The position numbers were made by a program, and so were the translations under genes. The notes beneath the pieces were generated by a model, which worked only from the letters and a program-made list of their open reading frames with translations, had not been told where the DNA came from and made no database searches. From Colwellia sp. 75C3 (lineage in GTDB: Bacteria > Pseudomonadota > Gammaproteobacteria > Enterobacterales > Alteromonadaceae): 64,000 nucleotides of DNA. The DNA is taken from assembly GCF_002836255.1 (NCBI RefSeq), contig NZ_PJAU01000059.1:1-64000 (forward strand), written 5' to 3'. Positions 49,550-59,060 of the stretch are shown one piece after another (within the stretch, counting starts at the first letter, position 1; the number at the start of each line of letters is the position of its first letter).

Positions 49550-51580
49550 ATGGAAGTAATTGGCACTTCAGGTTATTTTTTAGCAGCCTGTGCTTATGCA
49601 GTTTTTATTTTATTACTTTTAGCAGCACGTAATAAAACCCTTGCTGGAGGTTTAGTATTATTAGCATCATTATTGATGTTTTCTTCCTCTCTTAGTGCTG
49701 CATTACAGCCAAAACAAGGCTTTTCGTTGCTGATAGTTATGGCAATAGAAACGGTTAAATTAGCTGTTTGGTCGCTATTAATCATTTGTACACAAGCTAA
49801 TATCACTTCGCTTAAAGCGCTAGTTACCCATCCCAAAGTTAAGCAATACTTGCAAATATGGAGTGGTCTATCCGTACTTTGTTGGGGTGCTGCGCTATTT
49901 ATTCCTGATAGTGTTAAGTTATTGTTTTCATTGTTTTTATTACTTAATTTATGGTTGTTGGTTTTACTCGAACAATTATATCGAAATGCCGATGTTAAAG
50001 TTAAATGGGCCATTTGGTCATTAGTTATCGCATTGGGTATGGCGACTGTTTTTGATTTTGTACTCTTTGCTCAAGCCGCTATGGTTAACCAATTAGATTT
50101 TTCTTATTGGTATGCACGTGGTTTTATTGTTGCCATAGGTATGCCATTAATTTTGATCAGTACTCGGCGCATTAAAGACTGGTCTGTAGATGTTTTTGTT
50201 TCGCGTGAAATGGTCTTTTACAGTTCAATGTTACTCATTTCGGGGTTATATCTACTCCTATTAGCGATAGCTGGTTATGTAATTAATTATTTTGGTGGTG
50301 CTTGGGGCGATATTATCAGCGTCGCGTTTATTATTTTAGGTGGCAGCGTTTTAGCTGCCTTGTTAATAACGGAGAGGTTACGTCGAGAAGTTAAAGTTTT
50401 TATCACCAAACACTTTTTCGCGAATAAATATGATTATCGTGTTGAGTGGTTTAAATCTATTGAACAACTAGAAATTGGTAAAAGTGATGATTATTACCAT
50501 ACCGCGACTCACATAATTTGCTCTTCATTAAATATTGAGCAGGGCGCCTTAATTAAAAAAATGCCGTCAGGTCAGTATCAATCTATTTACCAAGAAAACT
50601 TAAACCTCGAACAAAGTGACTTAAATTTCTTAGGCACTGTTGATGAATTTTGCCAGCTACATGGTTGGATTATTGATATTCGGGAGTTCGCTATGGTAGA
50701 GGATAGCTATCCTGGCTTGTCAGTAGACGCTCAGTTATGCGGACAAAAAAATATTGATATCATCATTCCTATTTTCATGAATAAATCTGTCTACGGCTTT
50801 TTCTTACTTGCGATGCCTGCAGAGCAAGGGTTACTCAACTGGGAAGATAGAGATTTACTGTTTTCTATTTCTAAGCAATTAAGTAATTATTTATCACTCA
50901 ATGAAGCCAATGAGAGTTTGGCTGAATCTAAACAATTTGACGCTTTTAATCGCATGTCAGCCTTTTTAGTTCATGATTTAAAAAATATTCAAGCACAGTT
51001 ATCATTAATTAGTAGTAATGCAAAACGCCATAGAGACAATCCTGCTTTTGTTGATGATGTTTTTGAAACGATAGAAGCGGCAACAGGGCGACTCGATAAG
51101 GTGCTAACTCAGCTGCGTAATAAGCAGGTGGTAGAGTCGAATAAAAAAAGTACTGATGTGCAAGCGTTAATAATGGCTGTTGTTGAACAGCGCAATGTAC
51201 AAATGCCACAAGTGAGTGCTCAGCTATCCCTTGAAAGTAATATGGTTATTGATGAAGAGACATTTTCTTCAGTGTTAAATCATTTATTACAAAATGCACA
51301 AGAAGCGACAAATGATAATGACTGGGTTAAGATAATTGCTGAAATTAAGCAAGATAATTTACATATCGCTATTATTGATAATGGCTGTGGCATGTCAGCA
51401 GATTTTATTGCTAATCGCTTATTTAAGCCCTTTGATACCACCAAGGGTAATGCGGGTATGGGAATCGGTGTTTACGAAGCAAAACAGTTCATTGAGGGCA
51501 CTGGCGGGACTATGCAGGTTACGAGCAGTGAAAATGAAGGTAGTCATTTTACAATCGTCATACCGAATAAAGCACTATAA
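49550..51580 (+). CDS. prsK: XrtA/PEP-CTERM system histidine kinase PrsK
   Basis: A 676-residue membrane histidine kinase. About eight to nine hydrophobic segments fill the first 280 residues, then a GAF-like region (about 310-450), the phosphoacceptor box FLVHDLKNI with His at about 474, and a HATPase domain with NGCGMSADFI and GMGIGVYEAKQFI. The multi-segment N-terminus plus GAF and the variant H-box are those of PrsK, the sensor of exosortase-A systems. The regulator gene follows after 50 bases. The signal sensed is unknown. Confidence 0.88.
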   Translation: MEVIGTSGYFLAACAYAVFILLLLAARNKTLAGGLVLLASLLMFSSSLSAALQPKQGFSLLIVMAIETVKLAVWSLLIICTQANITSLKALVTHPKVKQYLQIWSGLSVLCWGAALFIPDSVKLLFSLFLLLNLWLLVLLEQLYRNADVKVKWAIWSLVIALGMATVFDFVLFAQAAMVNQLDFSYWYARGFIVAIGMPLILISTRRIKDWSVDVFVSREMVFYSSMLLISGLYLLLLAIAGYVINYFGGAWGDIISVAFIILGGSVLAALLITERLRREVKVFITKHFFANKYDYRVEWFKSIEQLEIGKSDDYYHTATHIICSSLNIEQGALIKKMPSGQYQSIYQENLNLEQSDLNFLGTVDEFCQLHGWIIDIREFAMVEDSYPGLSVDAQLCGQKNIDIIIPIFMNKSVYGFFLLAMPAEQGLLNWEDRDLLFSISKQLSNYLSLNEANESLAESKQFDAFNRMSAFLVHDLKNIQAQLSLISSNAKRHRDNPAFVDDVFETIEAATGRLDKVLTQLRNKQVVESNKKSTDVQALIMAVVEQRNVQMPQVSAQLSLESNMVIDEETFSSVLNHLLQNAQEATNDNDWVKIIAEIKQDNLHIAIIDNGCGMSADFIANRLFKPFDTTKGNAGMGIGVYEAKQFIEGTGGTMQVTSSENEGSHFTIVIPNKAL

Positions 51581-51630
51581 AAATAAAATTAATTAATAAG
51601 CAAAAATAATACAAAGGATATAGCATCGCT

Positions 51631-52980
51631 ATGGAAAAGTTACTGATTGTTGATGATGATATAGGTGTACAAAAACAATTGAAATGGAGCTTGGCTGATT
51701 ACGAAGTCGTATTAGCTGATACCCGTGAAAGTGCTATTGCAGCAGTAAGACGTCATGAACCTAAAGTGGTTACTTTAGACTTAGGTTTGCCGCCTGATGC
51801 GGCCAATGCTAGCGAAGGTTTAGCTGCATTAAAGCAAATATTAGAGATTGCCCCTCATACTAAAGTCATTGTTATAACAGGTAATGATGATCGAACCAAT
51901 GCGTTAAAAGCGATTGAAATGGGCGCTTATGATTTTTACCAAAAACCGGTTGATGCTGATGTTATTAATGTCATTGTTTCTCGTGCTTTTAGTTTAGCCA
52001 CGATAGAGATAGATAATCGTAGTATGAAGTCGATTGTCGGCTGCGATACTGGCATTATTGGTAGTAGTGAAAACATTGATAGATTGCGTGTCATGATTCA
52101 ACGTATTGCACCAACAGAGATAACAGCGCTACTACTGGGTGAAAGTGGTACCGGTAAAGAAGTTACCGCTAAAGCTATTCATAAAGTGAGTGATCGTAGT
52201 GATAAACCTTTTGTTGCTATTAATTGTGCCTCTATTCCGGAAAACTTATTAGAGAGTGAGTTATTTGGCTTTGAAAAAGGCGCTTTTACCGGCGCTCACA
52301 AAACCACCTTAGGAAAAATAGAATGTGCCCAAGGCGGCACACTATTTTTAGATGAAATAGGTGATATGCCTTATCATTTACAAGCAAAATTATTACGTTT
52401 CTTACAAGAAAAAATAATAGAGCGCTTAGGTGGAAGAAAAGAAATACCGGTTGATGTGCGTGTTATATGTGCAACCAACCAAAATCTGGAAGTTATGGTG
52501 GCAGAAAAGTCTTTCCGTGAAGATCTTTTTTATCGCATTACAGAGATAACGTTAAACATACCACCATTACGTGACCGTGATGAAGATGTACTTATTTTAG
52601 CTAATTTCTTTTTGCAGCAGTACGCTGCTGAGTATAAACGTAATGCTAAGTCATTTGCCGATGATGCATTATATGGTCTACGACACCATAAGTGGCCAGG
52701 CAACATCAGAGAGCTACAGAATAAAGTTAAATCATCAGTGATTATGAGCACCAGTAATCAAGTAACCGCTTTTGATTTAGGTTTCTTTGATAAAGAAAAT
52801 GCAGAGTATGAATTATCATTAAATTTACGTGCTGTGCGTGAACAAGCTGAGACTCTAGCCATTCAAAAAGCTTATGCATTGACTGACGGGAATATGTCGA
52901 AGACGTCGGAATTATTGGGTATTACCAGACCGACGCTTTATTCTTTAATTGAAAAATATAAAATTGCAATTAACGTTTAG
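51631..52980 (+). CDS. prsR: XrtA/PEP-CTERM system sigma-54 response regulator PrsR
   Basis: A 449-residue NtrC-type activator. The receiver domain has phosphoacceptor Asp50 (VVTLDLGLPP). The AAA+ domain has Walker A GESGTGKE at about 170, and GAFTGA at about 217, the loop that contacts sigma-54. A Fis-type helix-turn-helix near 420-440 (NMSKTSELLGITRPTLYSLI) ends the protein. With PrsK it should activate sigma-54 promoters, by family knowledge those of PEP-CTERM protein genes. It converges on the ATPase gene of the exopolysaccharide operon. Confidence 0.9.
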   Translation: MEKLLIVDDDIGVQKQLKWSLADYEVVLADTRESAIAAVRRHEPKVVTLDLGLPPDAANASEGLAALKQILEIAPHTKVIVITGNDDRTNALKAIEMGAYDFYQKPVDADVINVIVSRAFSLATIEIDNRSMKSIVGCDTGIIGSSENIDRLRVMIQRIAPTEITALLLGESGTGKEVTAKAIHKVSDRSDKPFVAINCASIPENLLESELFGFEKGAFTGAHKTTLGKIECAQGGTLFLDEIGDMPYHLQAKLLRFLQEKIIERLGGRKEIPVDVRVICATNQNLEVMVAEKSFREDLFYRITEITLNIPPLRDRDEDVLILANFFLQQYAAEYKRNAKSFADDALYGLRHHKWPGNIRELQNKVKSSVIMSTSNQVTAFDLGFFDKENAEYELSLNLRAVREQAETLAIQKAYALTDGNMSKTSELLGITRPTLYSLIEKYKIAINV

Positions 52981-52997
52981 AACTAAAAATTGTAATG

Positions 52998-53024
52998 CTG
53001 ATAGTTATTCACTGTAACTATCAG
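52998..53024. terminator. Hairpin between prsR and the XrtA-associated ATPase
   Basis: A perfect 10 bp stem (CTGATAGTTA with TAACTATCAG) and seven-base loop in the convergent gap. It overlaps the last codons of the leftward ATPase gene. The T run is short, so it is a possible rather than certain terminator. Confidence 0.55.
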
Positions 53025-54051
53025 TATCTTTACTCTGTAATTCAGCAAACTCACGATTTTTCTGTTTTAAAAGCTTATCAATATAACGGGTCATTTTAAC
53101 TTTCTGTTGAATTGTACTTTCTAATATCTCTTCAACTTCACGTAAAACATTCTTTATATTTTCAACATTTTCAGTTGAATTAATAACTAAAGGTTGATGA
53201 GTTTTACTGCCTTCAATAGCATTAGTACTCAATGATCCTGTAAGCTCTACAGACATTTCTTTAGCGACTTCATTGATGGCATTACAATCAATTTCACTTA
53301 ATTCTTCTAAAAAACCAAATAACAATAAACGATCAACAAATATGTTTATTTTTCTGGGGACGCCGAGTGTTTTTTCAAAAATAAGCTGACAGGCTTCATC
53401 TGAAAATAAAGCCTCTTTAGTACAATTTGCTTGCGCTAATCTGTGATTAATATAGTTTTTTACTTCTTCAGTATTCAGTGGCTTTAGATGTGCAGAGGCA
53501 ATTATTCGTTGTCTAAATTGCTCCATGTCAGGTGCTGATATTATTGCTTTTAATTCTTCTTGGCCCAGGAGAAAGCTCTGGATCAGTGGTTTATTATCGA
53601 GCTGAAAATTAGAGAGCATACGCAACTCTTCTATTGTTTCAGCAGGTAGGTTCTGTGCTTCATCCACCAGTAATAAAGCGCGCTTACCTTGCTTATTCAA
53701 ACCGATTAAAAATTGTTCTATGCTTTGTAATAAATCAGCTTTGCTATTACCCGTTACCGTGATGTTAAATTCAGCAGCAATAAGTTCAAGTAATTCGTCG
53801 GGTGTTAATTTGGTGGTAACAAGTTGCGCCGCGACAATGTTTTCATCAGCGATATTAGCTAATAAATTACGCGCTATGGTGGTTTTACCCGTACCAATAG
53901 GTCCAGTAATAACAATAAAACCTTCACCTTGATCTAAACCATATTGCAAATAAGATAAAGCACGTTGATGATGACTGGTAGCAAAGAAAAAGCGTGGATC
54001 GGGACTTAACTGAAAAGGGCGTTCACTAAAACCATAGTAACTTTCATACAT
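53005..54051 (-). CDS. XrtA/PEP-CTERM system-associated ATPase
   Basis: A 348-residue AAA ATPase of the ExeA/GspA-like type found in exosortase-A loci. It begins MYESYYGFSERPFQLSPDPR, with Walker A GPIGTGKTT at 50-58 and Walker B RALLLVDEAQNL. The C-terminal 90 residues are charged and helical. It is the last gene of the leftward operon that starts with the export lipoprotein. It probably acts in the assembly or transport machinery, but its exact job is unproven. Confidence 0.88.
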   Translation of the reverse strand: MYESYYGFSERPFQLSPDPRFFFATSHHQRALSYLQYGLDQGEGFIVITGPIGTGKTTIARNLLANIADENIVAAQLVTTKLTPDELLELIAAEFNITVTGNSKADLLQSIEQFLIGLNKQGKRALLLVDEAQNLPAETIEELRMLSNFQLDNKPLIQSFLLGQEELKAIISAPDMEQFRQRIIASAHLKPLNTEEVKNYINHRLAQANCTKEALFSDEACQLIFEKTLGVPRKINIFVDRLLLFGFLEELSEIDCNAINEVAKEMSVELTGSLSTNAIEGSKTHQPLVINSTENVENIKNVLREVEEILESTIQQKVKMTRYIDKLLKQKNREFAELQSKDTDSYSE

Positions 54052-54052
54052 G

Positions 54053-55654
54053 TTAAAAATCTTTTGTTAAATTGATGGAAGCACGGGCTTCGTTATAAGT
54101 GTAACGCTCAATATTTGATTGTCTATCAAGGTATTGCAACGTTAAAAAGGCATTGAGCGATGATGCTAGGCTTCTATTGTAAGTTGCCGATAGTGTTTTA
54201 TAGGTATCTTCTTGCCTAGGGCCATCAGTTTTATCTTTATCAATAACATTTTTTCTGTAATTAACATAAACAGTGACATCACTTCTCGCACTCATACGGC
54301 GACTGACACTAAAACGTGCGTCAAGGTAATTATCTATGACTCCAGTACTTAATACCTCTCGGTCACGGTTAGATAAATCCAGGGTGAAGGTAGTTCGCGC
54401 GAAGGCTAACTGAGATTGCCATGCTAAGCGCTTGTTTAAAGTAAATTCATTATTTTCTTCTAAAACTAACGATGTTAACGGTATGCTGACAAAGCCGTTG
54501 TTATCATCAGGCAGCTGACCTAAGGGTAAACACGCATTTATATCAGGGGCATTTTCAGGACACCATATTTCACCCGCGGAGACTTCCTGGTAACTATTAC
54601 GATCAAATGTTTCGATAGTCTCATGATAAGAAATAGTATTCGTTAGGCGTCGAGTACGGTGAGAAAAGTCCAACTCGTAAGAATCACCAAAAAAGCGCTT
54701 TGAATACCCAGCCTTAACAGACGTTCTTGCCGACGGCTGCCAGTCAATATCTGCAGCAACATAATCATCACTGGCTTGAGTCTCATCGTCTACGTAGTTA
54801 TACGATAAATCAATAATAAAATGTTTGGCTGCTTGGTAACGTAAGCCGGGTCCCCATGACGGAATGGCATCAGGATTACTTCCTGCGGCGGTACCCGTGA
54901 CCTTTTCATTATATAAACGAATAAAAGGATTCACTTTATAAGGTGTTATGGCGCCAATTTTTGTTTCAAATTGATAGTTTTCACTAATAAATCCATTATT
55001 TTCTTGATTAGTAAAAGAGCCATTTATTTGCCAAAAAACAGCACGTGCAGCATTACCATTAGTCGTATTGACCATCACACTATAACCATGGCTTTCGCCT
55101 ATGTCATCTTCGGTGTCTACTAAGTTAAGCATGTAAGAAGACGACAGCGCATAATCGCTGTTAGCAGTATTGTATTGCAAACCAGTAGAATAGTTTCGTT
55201 GCTGAATGGTATCAGCGGTAATTAAATCAGCTAAACTATTGCCTGAATCACTTTTACTAACGTTAGTTATTGATGAGCTAGCAATAATTTGCAGCTTATC
55301 TTGCCAAAGAGAATATGAAGCATTGGCTAATAAAGTCTGATAGTGATCGTCGAGTTCTCTATCATGACTATAGAAAGCTGTCGTATCTGTGCCAGCTATT
55401 TTGAACTGTAATTTTTTAGAACTAAAACTAGCATCAGCACCAATAATAAACTGACTCACTAGACTCGATTGTTTGTCTAGTTGACTCAGTTCTATATTAT
55501 TTGTAAATGTTTCGGTAAGCCCTAAGCTGGGATCAAATTGCCATTCACCCGCTAAAGCACTGGTTGATAAAAACAAACCAGTTATCGCTAAAACGTGTAA
55601 TTTGAGTTGAGCTTTACTGGTTTTTTCTGCCATAGCCATATCCATAATAACCAT
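54053..55654 (-). CDS. XrtA/PEP-CTERM system-associated outer-membrane barrel protein
   Basis: A 533-residue protein of the TIGR03016-like class. A hydrophobic export segment (LHVLAITGLFLSTSALA) is followed by a large beta-barrel of alternating residues, beginning GEWQFDPSLGLTETFTNNIE and ending INLTKDF with an aromatic terminus. The reading frame offers several ATGs; the one at 55654 has AAGG six bases upstream. The start lies inside the tyrosine-kinase gene, overlapping by 41 bases. It is probably the outer-membrane exit path or a helper for the polysaccharide. Confidence 0.82.
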   Translation of the reverse strand: MVIMDMAMAEKTSKAQLKLHVLAITGLFLSTSALAGEWQFDPSLGLTETFTNNIELSQLDKQSSLVSQFIIGADASFSSKKLQFKIAGTDTTAFYSHDRELDDHYQTLLANASYSLWQDKLQIIASSSITNVSKSDSGNSLADLITADTIQQRNYSTGLQYNTANSDYALSSSYMLNLVDTEDDIGESHGYSVMVNTTNGNAARAVFWQINGSFTNQENNGFISENYQFETKIGAITPYKVNPFIRLYNEKVTGTAAGSNPDAIPSWGPGLRYQAAKHFIIDLSYNYVDDETQASDDYVAADIDWQPSARTSVKAGYSKRFFGDSYELDFSHRTRRLTNTISYHETIETFDRNSYQEVSAGEIWCPENAPDINACLPLGQLPDDNNGFVSIPLTSLVLEENNEFTLNKRLAWQSQLAFARTTFTLDLSNRDREVLSTGVIDNYLDARFSVSRRMSARSDVTVYVNYRKNVIDKDKTDGPRQEDTYKTLSATYNRSLASSLNAFLTLQYLDRQSNIERYTYNEARASINLTKDF

Positions 55655-56510
55655 AAACATCCTTTTTTGATCTAATGGTTTTATTCATTACTAAGCCTAA
55701 TGCAATATCGCTATTTAATTGACTCACCGCAGTTTTTACATCATCTGTTTTAGTTTTTGACTCTTCAACCACAATAAGTGCTTGGCCAACAAGGTCTGAT
55801 AAAACAGGCGTTTCTGTCACACCAATGATTGGTGGACAATCAAATATAACTATTCTATCTGGGTAGCGTTCCGCTAGTTCTTTAGCTAAGTTCGCCATGC
55901 GTTCACTGGCCAATAATTCATTGGTCAAATGATGCGGTTTACCCGCGGGAACTAGCTTCAAGTTTTCAATGTTGGTACTGTAAATTATATCAGACAAAGA
56001 CGAGACGTCAGCAAGTAGGTATTCAAGTAAGCCCTTTTTACTATCGAACTCTAATTCTCTATGTAAACTAGGTCTTAGCACATCAGCATCAATGAGCAGT
56101 ACCGTTTTATCTTGTTCAAGAGCGATACTTAAGGCTAAGTTAATAGCCACATAAGTTTTACCTTCATTAGGGTGAGAGCTAGTCACCATAATCAAGTTAC
56201 TGTTATGTAGTGTTTTTGACGCTAAGCCAAAAGCATTGTTAAGTAACTTTCGTTTAATGTGACGAAACTCTTCTTGAATATGGTGAGCACTATCTGAACT
56301 ATAAATAAAGCCTCGTTCATTTAATCGCTCGCCATTTAATATTATTTTATCTTTATTATTACTGCTTGTGTGCCCTGTTGCTAAAGGTGTTGAGGTGCTG
56401 GATGTGTCATCAACCTTATTCTCAGTAGTGGCTTCATGTTCAGTGGTACTAGCTAATTTCTCTTGCTGAGCTAACTTTTGTTTAGCCAAGGCTTTTTCAA
56501 TGGTACTCAT
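55614..56510 (-). CDS. XrtA-associated bacterial tyrosine autokinase
   Basis: A 298-residue cytoplasmic BY-kinase that works with the chain-length protein encoded just upstream. A variable N-terminus of about 90 residues leads to Walker A SSHPNEGKT (111-119), Walker A' VLLIDADVLRPS (137-148) and IVIFDCPPI. The C-terminal tail VYGYYGYGYGRKNQ holds the tyrosine cluster that is autophosphorylated in such kinases. That tail is encoded in DNA that is also the start of the next gene. Confidence 0.92.
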   Translation of the reverse strand: MSTIEKALAKQKLAQQEKLASTTEHEATTENKVDDTSSTSTPLATGHTSSNNKDKIILNGERLNERGFIYSSDSAHHIQEEFRHIKRKLLNNAFGLASKTLHNSNLIMVTSSHPNEGKTYVAINLALSIALEQDKTVLLIDADVLRPSLHRELEFDSKKGLLEYLLADVSSLSDIIYSTNIENLKLVPAGKPHHLTNELLASERMANLAKELAERYPDRIVIFDCPPIIGVTETPVLSDLVGQALIVVEESKTKTDDVKTAVSQLNSDIALGLVMNKTIRSKKDVYGYYGYGYGRKNQ

Positions 56511-56512
56511 GG

Positions 56513-58099
56513 CTAAAATATCCTTTTTAATGGAGCTTGAATAAGATCAGGAAATAAAAAATAACTAACAAATAACACTAATAAACAGAGTAATAACACG
56601 TTAGAGCCTATAAAAATCAAGGTTTTCTTTTGGTGCCATTTCTGTAAGCCTAGGTTTTCATTAGCCGATATAACACCAAAAATAGGTACACCGGTGATTT
56701 TAGATAACTGAGCGGTAGATGTTGCTACAGGATTCAATTGACTCATTAAGAGTGATAAACCAATGCCAACACCAAAACCTAAAATAAGGACAACACCAAA
56801 TAAAATGAAACGTTTTGGTCCTGATGGTTTAGTTGCTTTACGTGCAGGGTCTATCACGCGAAATTGAATCTTATCAGTTGTTTCATCAGCTTGTTGAGCG
56901 AGCTGTGCGGTTTCTTTACGTGATAATAACTCTTCATACTTCTTTTTAGTAATAGAATAACCACGGTTTAGTGCTACTAATTCCGCTTCTATTTCAGGTA
57001 AGGTATGCACTCTATTTTCAAGTTCGATAATACGTTGGCGATAATCATCAGCTCTAACATTGAGTGAGGCAATTAGGTTTTCCAATTGATTCACTTGTAT
57101 TTGTACTTCTTGAATAACCGGATTAGCACTTAAACGTTTTAAGCTACCCGTATTTTCACTATTTTGCGCAAGGTACTTCTCAATTTCAACGCTGCGTAAT
57201 TTATTTAAATGTTCTAAATTTCGGCTTATTTCAATGACATCTGGATGTTTATCGGTATAACGTAACTTCAAAGTATCTAGTTGAACTTCTAATTCATTGA
57301 TCCGGTCATCATAAGTAGTCTGTATTGAGCTTTCACTTTTGATTTTATTATCGCTACCTGTATCGGCAACAATAGATTGAGCTAGCTGTTTTTTAGCAGA
57401 TTCTAGACGGGTTTTGTTTTCTAAAATATCTAACTCAATCGATTTTAACTTATCTTTATGACCATTGAGTTTTGTATAATAACCACCGGATTGTTCAGGT
57501 AAAATACCACTGTATTTTTGTTTGAAACTCGTTAATCTAGCTTCAGCATTAGACAGGCGATTTTCATAATCTTTAATTTGAGTATTTATAAATTTTTGTG
57601 CACTATCTGAATCACTTCGCGTTTCACCTAAGGTATTTTCAATGAAGACATTGAGCGCAGAACGGACAATGTTTTTGGCCATTTCAGGATCTTTATCTTC
57701 TATACTTAAGGTATAAATGTTTTCTCGACCAACACCTGATATTTTGATATTTTCTTTTAGGTTTTTGATTATAGCTTCATATTCTTCACTATTACTAGCC
57801 TGAACATCTAAATCGGTCATACGTGATATACGTTCTAAATTTGGACGACTTAATAATGTTTTTATCATCAAACGGATTTGGGTATTCGGATTAGTCTCAA
57901 CCGTTAAACCTTTTAATAAAGGGCGTAATAAAGATTGGGTATCAACATAGACCCGTGCTTCTGATTTATAAACATTAGGCATAGCAGCAACGAAATACCA
58001 ACCGATAGGGCAAATAAGCCAAGTTGCTATGATGATATAACGACGTTTTAACCAAATTCCTTTTAGATAATCAATTATCTCTTCAAATATGTCTTGCAT
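56513..58099 (-). CDS. XrtA system polysaccharide chain-length determinant
   Basis: A 528-residue Wzz/Wzc-type inner-membrane protein that sets exopolysaccharide length. There is one membrane segment near residues 20-40 (YIIIATWLICPIGWYFVAA), a long periplasmic coiled-coil region (about 160-400), a second membrane segment near 430-450 and a further one near 500-520. It ends two bases before the kinase start, so membrane part and kinase are separate but coupled proteins, as usual in exosortase-A loci. Confidence 0.9.
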   Translation of the reverse strand: MQDIFEEIIDYLKGIWLKRRYIIIATWLICPIGWYFVAAMPNVYKSEARVYVDTQSLLRPLLKGLTVETNPNTQIRLMIKTLLSRPNLERISRMTDLDVQASNSEEYEAIIKNLKENIKISGVGRENIYTLSIEDKDPEMAKNIVRSALNVFIENTLGETRSDSDSAQKFINTQIKDYENRLSNAEARLTSFKQKYSGILPEQSGGYYTKLNGHKDKLKSIELDILENKTRLESAKKQLAQSIVADTGSDNKIKSESSIQTTYDDRINELEVQLDTLKLRYTDKHPDVIEISRNLEHLNKLRSVEIEKYLAQNSENTGSLKRLSANPVIQEVQIQVNQLENLIASLNVRADDYRQRIIELENRVHTLPEIEAELVALNRGYSITKKKYEELLSRKETAQLAQQADETTDKIQFRVIDPARKATKPSGPKRFILFGVVLILGFGVGIGLSLLMSQLNPVATSTAQLSKITGVPIFGVISANENLGLQKWHQKKTLIFIGSNVLLLCLLVLFVSYFLFPDLIQAPLKRIF

Positions 58100-58164
58100 T
58101 ACTACCCTTTAACTACCTTTAAAATTGTGCACTAAGTTTATATGCCATTGTGTGATGATAAACT

Positions 58165-58800
58165 TTAAAACCATGCCTCAGGAATGATAATAATGTCGCC
58201 TGGTAACATATCAACATTGGCACTGATTTCGCCATCTTTAAGCAGTTGATCTATCATAACTTGATATTGTTTTTGTTGTCCTTCTTCAATACGTATTAAT
58301 ACCGCATCATTACCATCAGCAAATTCAGTTAAACCACCTACTTGAATCATTACATCGAGTAAAGTCATGTGTTGAGTATAATTAATCGCTCGTGGCTGTG
58401 CCGCCTCACCAATAACACGAACTTGTTCACTAAATGGACCGACAAAATTTGCTACTGTGACCGTAACAATAGGGTCTCGTAGGTAAGTTGCTAATATTTC
58501 TTCAATTGAGCGAGCTAATTCAGTCGGTGTTTTACCGCTGACCTTGATATCTTCGACTAAAGAGGTGGTAATCATGCCATCTGGACGAACTACAAATGAA
58601 CCGGAAACTTCAGGGTTACGCCAAACAAAAATATTAAGCACATCACCTGAGCCTATTAAATATTTATAAGCATTTATATTGGCTGTATTGGAGGGGTGTA
58701 AAGTTGCACTAGGCAATGTATTGTGTGAACTACAACCGGAAAGAACAGTTGCTAACAATAACAGTCCAACTTTTAAGTTGTTGGTAAAGAGATTATCCAT
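58165..58800 (-). CDS. XrtA system polysaccharide export lipoprotein (Wza-like)
   Basis: A 211-residue outer-membrane lipoprotein with lipobox LSGC (Cys23). It has the polysaccharide export domain (YLIGSGDVLNIFVWRNPEVS, VRPDGMIT) and one SLBB-like domain (VRVIGEAAQPRAI, LLDVMIQVGGLTEFA), and it ends MLPGDIIIIPEAWF. It is shorter than Wza (379 residues), as is common in this system. AAAGGTG precedes the ATG. It is the first gene of the leftward operon. Confidence 0.92.
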   Translation of the reverse strand: MDNLFTNNLKVGLLLLATVLSGCSSHNTLPSATLHPSNTANINAYKYLIGSGDVLNIFVWRNPEVSGSFVVRPDGMITTSLVEDIKVSGKTPTELARSIEEILATYLRDPIVTVTVANFVGPFSEQVRVIGEAAQPRAINYTQHMTLLDVMIQVGGLTEFADGNDAVLIRIEEGQQKQYQVMIDQLLKDGEISANVDMLPGDIIIIPEAWF

Positions 58801-59060
58801 AATTTACACCTTTTATTTATACTCATTACCAATCAATATACATCTTTCAGAGTGTACTTTGAATAGTAATGGATATCGTACAATTTAATTGAAAAACAAT
58901 GGTTAATTGTATGATATTTTACCTTCTTTTGGCAACGTTAATTAACAAGTGTAAAATAAACGTTAACATTGGTGTTTTTTTTGTTAGAATCAGCGCTGTT
59001 TTTTTTGTCGGTGGATAGCTGCTATTTAGCAATTATCAATTAAAGGGAATCTAGTCGGCT
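58801..59060. other. Divergent promoter region of the exopolysaccharide operons
   Basis: This 260-base AT-rich gap must hold the start sites of both the leftward export operon and the rightward priming-transferase operon. One good rightward promoter is listed separately. No leftward -35/-10 pair stands out. A TGGCA at 58930-58934 recalls the -24 part of a sigma-54 site, but the -12 TTGC is missing. Confidence 0.5.
58963..58990 (+). promoter_or_regulatory. Sigma-70-like promoter of the priming-transferase operon
   Basis: A -35 TTAACA (58963-58968), 16-base spacer and -10 TAGAAT (58985-58990), about 70 bases before the ATG of the sugar transferase gene. Each hexamer has one mismatch to consensus. 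Confidence 0.5.

Noticed and set aside
58930..58946. TGGCA as a sigma-54 promoter for the exopolysaccharide operon
   Set aside because: The required -12 TTGC at fixed spacing is missing (TTAA instead).
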